Positions 7,716-10,523 of a stretch of 10,523 nucleotides of DNA are shown one piece after another (within the stretch, counting starts at the first letter, position 1; every line of letters begins with the position of its first letter). The notes beneath the pieces were generated by a model. The model saw only the letters and a program-made list of their open reading frames with translations, searched no databases and was not told the origin of the DNA. The stretch is from an uncultured Lachnospiraceae bacterium (GTDB lineage: Bacteria; Bacillota; Clostridia; Lachnospirales; Lachnospiraceae): NCBI GenBank assembly GCA_946631935.1, contig CAMPAP010000008.1, forward strand, positions 1 to 10,523. Reading direction: 5' to 3'. A program made the translations under genes and the position numbers.

Positions 7716-7816
7716 TCTTCCCGAACTTTCTCGTAAGGGAAATAACCGGCGGCCATGCGTGCATGGATGCTGCCACAGATCTGATAAAAAGCTGTCAAAA
7801 ATTTGATAAAATTTGC
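7716..7816 (+). other. Intergenic stretch after the cob operon, no clear terminator
   Basis: About 100 bases lie between the cob operon and the tRNA promoter. A small palindrome, CCATGC-GT-GCATGG (7753-7766), has no following T-run, so it does not look like an intrinsic terminator. The last 30 bases are A/T-tract rich (around 7790-7815) and could act as an UP element for the promoter that follows. Cob transcripts may read on into the tRNA gene and end at its terminator. Confidence 0.5.
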
Positions 7817-7845
7817 TTGACAACATGTTTTATATTGTGTAATAT
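7817..7845 (+). promoter_or_regulatory. Promoter of the tRNA-Gly gene
   Basis: A perfect -35 box TTGACA (7817-7822) and a good -10 box TAATAT (7840-7845) are separated by 17 bases, and A/T tracts lie just upstream. The tRNA begins 30 bases past the -10 box, as expected for a short processed leader. This is the best sigma-A-type promoter seen in the window. Confidence 0.85.
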
Positions 7846-7875
7846 GTACCTTGCTGTTGCAAAAGCATGGCAAAT

Positions 7876-7946
7876 GCAGGTGTAGTTCAGTGGTAGAACA
7901 CCAGCCTTCCAAGCTGGATATGTGGGTCCGATTCCCATCACCTGCT
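7876..7946 (+). tRNA. tRNA-Gly (anticodon TCC)
   Basis: The cloverleaf can be drawn by hand. The acceptor stem is GCAGGTG/CACCTGC (7876-7882 with 7939-7945), the anticodon stem is CCAGC/GCTGG around the loop CTTCCAA with anticodon TCC, and the T arm is GTGGG-TCCGATT-CCCAT-like. The discriminator base is T at 7946. CCA is not encoded (TCTCA follows), so it must be added after transcription. The tRNA reads GGA and, by wobble, GGG. It is transcribed alone from its own promoter and is followed eight bases later by a terminator. Confidence 0.97.
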
Positions 7947-7953
7947 CTCACAG

Positions 7954-7988
7954 AAACCTCGTAAATTCAATGTTTACGAGGTTTTTTT
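7954..7988 (+). terminator. Intrinsic terminator after tRNA-Gly
   Basis: A perfect 12-base-pair stem (AAACCTCGTAAA with TTTACGAGGTTT, 7954-7965 and 7973-7984) encloses a 7-base loop. A run of seven T bases covers 7982-7988. Its stem core recurs in the hairpin at 9200-9236. Confidence 0.92.
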
Positions 7989-8164
7989 CTGTCTGCGATC
8001 GTAATGCCTTTTCATATAATCGACATCTACAGCTTTACGGTGGGTTTCTCCATCGGCTTTACAGACTATCGAATGATTCAGATGATGATGACGGAAAACT
8101 CTGTGATTATATATACCTGTATATAGCGGAAGGAAGAGACCACGAACTGCCGTAACGGATATTT
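7989..8164. other. Non-coding stretch before yajC, no gene supported
   Basis: The stretch from the tRNA terminator to the yajC promoter has no ORF with a credible start. The only longer plus-strand frame begins inside the tRNA and ends at 8155. A 40-codon frame from ATG 8004 has no ribosome site. The sequence contains an inverted TATATA-CCTG-TATATA (8110-8125) of unknown meaning. It may be decayed coding sequence or an ordinary spacer. Confidence 0.4.
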
Positions 8165-8193
8165 TTGCGTGCTCATATGCTTTCTGCTAAAAT
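8165..8193 (+). promoter_or_regulatory. Probable yajC promoter with extended -10
   Basis: TTGCGT (8165-8170) and TAAAAT (8188-8193) are 17 bases apart. A TG one base upstream of the -10 box (8185-8186) gives an extended -10 element, which is common in Firmicutes. The predicted transcript has a leader of roughly 60 bases before yajC at 8258. Confidence 0.65.
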
Positions 8194-8257
8194 ATCTGAA
8201 TGATGGGTCGGGACAGCCTTAAATGTCTACAATAAATAATAGAAGGGAAGAATAAAT

Positions 8258-8584
8258 ATGAACGCTTTTATCTTACTGACAGCAGATGCCGCAGCGAACG
8301 GACAGGTGGGAGGTCTGGTTTTTTCATACATCATCTCCATCGTGCTGATACTCGGAATCTTTTATTTCCTGATGATCAAACCTCAGAAGAAAGAAAAGAA
8401 GAGAGTTGAAGCCATGCTTGCGGATATGGAAGTCGGTGATGTGGTTGTGACTACCAACGGTTTCTATGGTGTACTCATCGATATTACAGAGGATGACGTG
8501 ATCGTTGAATTCGGCAGCGACGAGCACTGCCGTATCCCCATGAAAAAGAGTGCGATCTCTCAGGTGGAAAAAGCAGAGAAATAA
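8258..8584 (+). CDS. yajC: YajC, accessory subunit of the Sec preprotein translocase
   Basis: YajC is a small membrane protein that associates with SecD and SecF and supports protein export through SecYEG. The 108 residues show the family layout: a short N terminus, one membrane helix at about 19-40, then the basic stretch KPQKKEKKR (41-49). The soluble domain follows with MEVGDVVVTTNGFYGVLIDI (57-76) and VIVEFG (81-86). The ATG at 8258 has AAGGGAAG at 8243-8250 as ribosome site. In many Clostridia yajC sits near tgt or secDF; here neither neighbour is present, and it lies between a tRNA gene and accessory DNA. The short poly-charged C-terminal end is normal for the family. Confidence 0.97.
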   Translation: MNAFILLTADAAANGQVGGLVFSYIISIVLILGIFYFLMIKPQKKEKKRVEAMLADMEVGDVVVTTNGFYGVLIDITEDDVIVEFGSDEHCRIPMKKSAISQVEKAEK

Positions 8585-8704
8585 AGGAGCATACTTATAA
8601 CATCAGAGAGACTAAGACTCAGGCGGGAGCAAGGATTGTCATCCTATGGCATACTTTGCCATTTCGAAGAGGTATTATAAATGATGGTCAAATGGTACGC
8701 CACA
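8585..8704. other. Spacer between yajC and the antitoxin gene
   Basis: No gene is supported here and no T-tailed hairpin follows yajC. One inverted repeat, ATGGCA-TACTT-TGCCAT (8646-8662), could be a protein binding site. Frame 1 stays open through most of the stretch into the antitoxin gene, but it has no start codon with a ribosome site. Confidence 0.4.
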
Positions 8705-8739
8705 TTGGCAAATGGGATAATTATGGTATTATTATCCCA
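8705..8739 (+). promoter_or_regulatory. Promoter and palindromic operator of the antitoxin gene
   Basis: TTGGCA (8705-8710) and TATTAT (8727-8732), 16 bases apart, form a plausible promoter. A 9-base inverted repeat TGGGATAAT/ATTATCCCA (8713-8721 and 8731-8739, 9-base centre) covers the spacer and the -10 box. Phd/YefM antitoxins bind such palindromes to repress their own operon, so this is a likely operator. The ribosome site AAGGAGGT follows at 8741-8748. Confidence 0.6.
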
Positions 8740-8755
8740 CAAGGAGGTATACCAT

Positions 8756-9016
8756 ATGCCACAAATAATGCCTATAAAAGATTTAAAGGATACTTCGCAT
8801 ATTTCCGAAATGTGCCATAAAGCTGAGGAACCAATCTTTATTACCAAAAATGGTTATGGGGATATGGTGATGATGAGCATAGAACTTTTTGAGTCCATGC
8901 AGAAAAAGTGGAGTATGTATAACGATATTGAACTGTCCGAGCAGCAGATTAAGGAAGGGAAAACAAAGGATGCAAGAAAAGCGCTGTCATCTGTGAGGGA
9001 GAAGTATGGCTTATAA
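8756..9016 (+). CDS. Phd/YefM-family type II antitoxin
   Basis: The 86-residue protein starts PQIMPIKDLKDTSHISEMCH and continues EEPIFITKNGYGDMVMMS, the typical N-terminal DNA-binding fold of Phd/YefM antitoxins. The rest (about 50-86) is a charged helix of the sort that wraps a RelE/ParE-type toxin. The ATG at 8756 is chosen over the in-frame ATG at 8681 because GGAGG lies at 8743-8747, because the palindromic promoter lies between the two, and because family proteins start here. Its end overlaps a toxin-like start by 11 bases, the usual layout of such operons. The partner is cut short, so this is probably an orphan antitoxin. It may still regulate its own promoter or counter a toxin encoded elsewhere. 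Confidence 0.88.
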   Translation: MPQIMPIKDLKDTSHISEMCHKAEEPIFITKNGYGDMVMMSIELFESMQKKWSMYNDIELSEQQIKEGKTKDARKALSSVREKYGL

Positions 9017-9153
9017 TCTTATCATCACGTACAGAGCGGATGAGCTGATTGATGAGAGAGTAAATAGATGATGTTATGAAGCTCCTTAAGATTAATCCTA
9101 AAGAGTACGATAAGTACAGGGAAAATGTTGAGAACATGCTTGTACTGAAGTAA
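9006..9153 (+). pseudogene. Remnant of a RelE/ParE-type toxin gene
   Basis: From ATG 9006, overlapping the antitoxin end, a frame begins MAYNLIITYRADELIDERVN and stops at a TGA after 22 codons. The start resembles the N-terminal strand and helix of RelE/ParE toxins, which are normally about 90-110 residues. In another frame, ATG 9076 to TAA 9153 reads as 25 residues (KLLKINPKEYDKYRENVENM within it), which may come from the same or another lost gene. The catalytic C-terminal part is not found, so toxin activity is very unlikely. The toxin identity rests on position and a short N-terminal match. Confidence 0.6.
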
Positions 9154-9199
9154 TCTGATTGTGACAAGTTAATAATGCATGCACATGAAGCAGTAGATC

Positions 9200-9236
9200 A
9201 AAAAACCTCGTAATCAAGCGGATTACGAGGTTTTTT
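9200..9236. terminator. Long perfect hairpin, likely two-way terminator
   Basis: A perfect 16-base-pair stem (9200-9215 with 9221-9236) surrounds a 5-base loop AAGCG. It starts with six A bases and ends with six T bases, so it can act as an intrinsic terminator on both strands. It closes the antitoxin unit and would also end any minus-strand transcript from the ORF that finishes at 9223. Confidence 0.9.
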
Positions 9237-9486
9237 CTTTGCATAATTCTTGGTTGAAATTGGTTGAAATGCTGTAATTAAAGGCTTTATCAACGGTTTT
9301 ATAGTCTTTAGGTGTCATGTCAGAGATGAGTTTATAGATAGGAAAGAGTTTGGCGGACCAATCTATGAACAATTGACTGCGTTTCAGTTTATACTCAGGC
9401 ATATTAATACCGGAGCAAGAGTAGATGGTTTCCTTAATGGTGGCTTGGAAGTCGGCTTTTTGTAGGATCTCTGATATAATTGACAT
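9223..9486 (-). CDS. Doubtful minus-strand ORF of 87 residues, unknown function
   Basis: The frame reads from 9486 down to 9223, with a protein-like makeup (for example LFIDWSAKLFPIYKLISDMT), but no family is recognised. Its stop lies inside the arm of the two-way terminator. Arguments against it are the lack of a purine-rich ribosome site upstream of 9486 and its overlap with the likely promoter of the plus-strand gene that starts only 15 bases away. It could be the remaining end of a decayed gene. No signal peptide or membrane helix is evident. Confidence 0.35.
   Translation of the reverse strand: MSIISEILQKADFQATIKETIYSCSGINMPEYKLKRSQLFIDWSAKLFPIYKLISDMTPKDYKTVDKAFNYSISTNFNQELCKEKTS
9472..9480 (+). 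promoter_or_regulatory. Extended -10 element for the small membrane protein gene
   Basis: TGATATAAT (9472-9480) is a perfect extended -10 box (TG, one base, TATAAT). No good -35 box sits at the right distance, which extended -10 promoters can tolerate. It lies just upstream of the ribosome site GGGGGAAAG (9487-9495), leaving a very short leader. Confidence 0.5.
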
Positions 9487-9501
9487 GGGGGAAAGAAAAC
9501 C

Positions 9502-9858
9502 ATGGACAAGGTACGTAAGATAATGGGAATGGTGGATATATTTGTATTTGCAGCGACTACATTGGCTATTGCAGGTGTGTTTTATGAAGGGATGACATTG
9601 AAATGGTATGATTTTGTGGGAATTCTTGTGATTTGTATGGATTACTCATTTATGTCGGCGACTATACTTCATTTATTCGCTGACAGAAAAGAAAAGACCA
9701 TATGGATACATCTTTTTTCGTTGTTCATAATCATCATTGCTGTAATTATGAAGTTTGCTGCCATTGAATATCCGGCAATTACACTGGTATTGTGGTATTT
9801 CTATATCTGGTTCTTTTACGGATATTTGATCATAAAGAGATACTTGATAAAGCATTAG
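9502..9858 (+). CDS. Small integral membrane protein with four predicted helices, unknown function
   Basis: The 118-residue protein is strongly hydrophobic, with four likely membrane helices at about 10-28, 36-60, 67-87 and 91-111, joined by short loops. The basic ends (KVRK at the start, KRYLIKH at the end) suggest both termini face the cytoplasm. It is rich in Phe, Tyr, Trp and Ile. There is no catalytic motif and I do not recognise a family. The ATG at 9502 is supported by GGGGGAAAG at 9487-9495 and an extended -10 box just before it. It has no operon partner in view. AT-rich codon use sets it apart from the cob genes and fits accessory DNA. Confidence 0.7.
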   Translation: MDKVRKIMGMVDIFVFAATTLAIAGVFYEGMTLKWYDFVGILVICMDYSFMSATILHLFADRKEKTIWIHLFSLFIIIIAVIMKFAAIEYPAITLVLWYFYIWFFYGYLIIKRYLIKH

Positions 9859-9983
9859 ATCAGAAGTTAATCCAGAAGAAGTATCTGCTCGATCCATTCA
9901 ATGTAAAAGCGTAAAGAAGTAATGCATACAGGTTATGTAACTGATCCGGATGAAACGCAGAAACAATGAAAAGGATTTAAAGA
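9859..9983. other. Spacer with possible gene remnants
   Basis: This 125-base gap holds short open stretches only. One frame through 9868-9915 reads DQKLIQKKYLLDPFNVKA before a stop. Another from ATG 9922 gives 15 residues to TGA 9969. Neither has a ribosome site or a recognisable family, so they may be traces of decayed genes. No hairpin with a T-run follows the membrane protein gene. Confidence 0.35.
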
Positions 9984-10442
9984 ATGATAGTAGAGATTAA
10001 GGATCCAAAAGAAAAACGGACTATCTCAAGAAAATTGCTGGAAGCTCTCACAGACTGGTTTGGAATAGAAGAGAGCAGAGAAGAATACATTTCAGGCAGC
10101 GCTGATTGGACGTTTTTTTCCGCGAAAGAAGAAGATGAGGCTGTCGGATTCCTCTGTTTAAAAGAAACGGGAAAGGCTACTGTTGAACTGGCTGTCATGG
10201 GAGTTATGAAAGAACATCACAGAAGTGGTGTTGGCCGGCAACTGGTAGAAAGGGCGAAAGAAACGGCCAGATTGCAGGGATATGAGTTCATGCAGGTCAA
10301 GACTGTAAAGATGGGCGTGTATGAGGATTATGACAGGACAAATTTATTTTACATAAGCTGTGGATTCAAGGAGTTTGAAGTTTTACCGCTCCTTTGGGAT
10401 GAGGCAAATCCCTGTCAGATCTATGTGATGTCTTTGAAATGA
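9984..10442 (+). CDS. GNAT-family N-acetyltransferase
   Basis: The protein (152 residues) has the GNAT fold signature. Strand 4 and the acetyl-CoA pyrophosphate loop are AVMGVMKEHHRSGVGRQLVE (70-89), with R-S-G-V-G-R at 80-85 as the Q/R-x-x-G-x-G/A motif. It is followed by a helix and by a NLFYISCGFKEF strand-turn (120-131) typical of the C-terminal half. The N-terminal LLEALTDWFGIEESREEYI and the C-terminal WDEANPCQIYVMS are shared, from memory, with small acetyltransferases frequent in Lachnospiraceae. The acceptor substrate is unknown. AAGGA at 9971-9975 supports the ATG at 9984. It appears complete and is a stand-alone gene. Confidence 0.9.
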   Translation: MIVEIKDPKEKRTISRKLLEALTDWFGIEESREEYISGSADWTFFSAKEEDEAVGFLCLKETGKATVELAVMGVMKEHHRSGVGRQLVERAKETARLQGYEFMQVKTVKMGVYEDYDRTNLFYISCGFKEFEVLPLLWDEANPCQIYVMSLK

Positions 10443-10523
10443 TATCCCAGAATACAATGTAGAGCGACTAATCAGCAGCTGGATGTGGAGAGTATTACGG
10501 AAGACGTGGCAAAGGCTATGTAC
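10443..10523. other. Window end, no gene assignable
   Basis: The last 81 bases follow the GNAT stop. The frame of the GNAT gene stays open after its stop (ending LDVESITEDVAKAMY), which might be the beginning or a remnant of another coding region, but no start codon with a ribosome site is visible. No terminator hairpin is seen. Confidence 0.3.

Noticed and set aside
7753..7766. Palindrome CCATGC-GT-GCATGG as a cob operon terminator
   Set aside because: It has a short stem, a two-base centre and no following T-run.
7640..7951. Minus-strand ORF of 103 residues across the tRNA-Gly gene, with GDGNRTHISSLEGWCSTTEL near its start
   Set aside because: It is antisense to the tRNA-Gly gene and matches a familiar type of spurious database protein made by translating the complement of tRNA sequence.
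8110..8125. Inverted repeat TATATA-CCTG-TATATA
   Set aside because: It is a weak AT-only stem without context; such repeats are expected by chance in AT-rich spacers.
7922..8155. Plus-strand ORF of 77 residues starting inside the tRNA
   Set aside because: It begins in the T arm of the tRNA, runs through the terminator hairpin and has no ribosome site.
8597..8674. Possible HTH-like peptide (SERLRLRREQGLSS) in frame after the yajC stop
   Set aside because: It has no start codon or ribosome site and ends after about 25 residues; the likeness to an HTH start is too short to trust.
8681..8755. Longer start for the antitoxin gene
   Set aside because: The extra 25 codons cover the promoter and operator palindrome, and the conserved family start is at 8756 behind AAGGAGGT.
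7876..9236. Integrated element using tRNA-Gly as attachment site
   Set aside because: No direct repeat of the tRNA 3' end is seen downstream and no integrase is present; only the terminator stem core recurs.

Overview
The window looks like part of a chromosome from an anaerobic, low-to-mid-GC Clostridia, most likely Lachnospiraceae (a Butyrivibrio/Roseburia/Blautia-like genome). This is inferred from the clostridial style of the cobalamin proteins, the AGGAGG-type ribosome binding sites, a tRNA gene without an encoded CCA, and a Phd-type antitoxin and a GNAT enzyme of a kind common in that family. Species level cannot be judged from the sequence.

Region 1 (about 1-7715) is a tightly packed plus-strand operon for the late, nucleotide-loop half of cobalamin (B12) synthesis. 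It begins with the tail of an unidentified upstream reading frame. The order is cobT, cobU, cobS, a second short CobU-like gene, cbiB, cobD (threonine-phosphate decarboxylase type), cobQ/cbiP, and a fusion of a histidine phosphatase with a CobA/CobO-type corrinoid adenosyltransferase. Most junctions overlap or nearly touch, which suggests translational coupling. Together these genes adenosylate the corrin, amidate it to cobyric acid, make and attach aminopropanol phosphate, activate cobinamide with GTP, activate the lower-ligand base and join the two. No corrin-ring-building gene, cobalt transporter or cobalamin riboswitch is inside the window; any such parts would lie upstream.

Region 2 (about 7716-8584) holds housekeeping genes. 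A consensus-like promoter drives a tRNA-Gly(TCC) gene that ends in a strong hairpin terminator. After it comes yajC (Sec translocase accessory subunit), with its own extended -10 promoter. No clear terminator separates the cob operon from the tRNA gene.

Region 3 (about 8585-10523) looks like accessory, partly decayed DNA. It has a Phd/YefM-type antitoxin behind a palindrome-containing promoter, followed by a toxin gene cut to about 21 codons. Next is a long perfect hairpin that could terminate in both directions, a doubtful minus-strand ORF, a small four-helix membrane protein of unknown role, and a GNAT acetyltransferase. The window ends before any further gene can be named.

The two most interesting points are the pair of CobU-like proteins with complementary motif loss, and the phosphatase-adenosyltransferase fusion. 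I see no CRISPR array, insertion sequence or clear new defence system.
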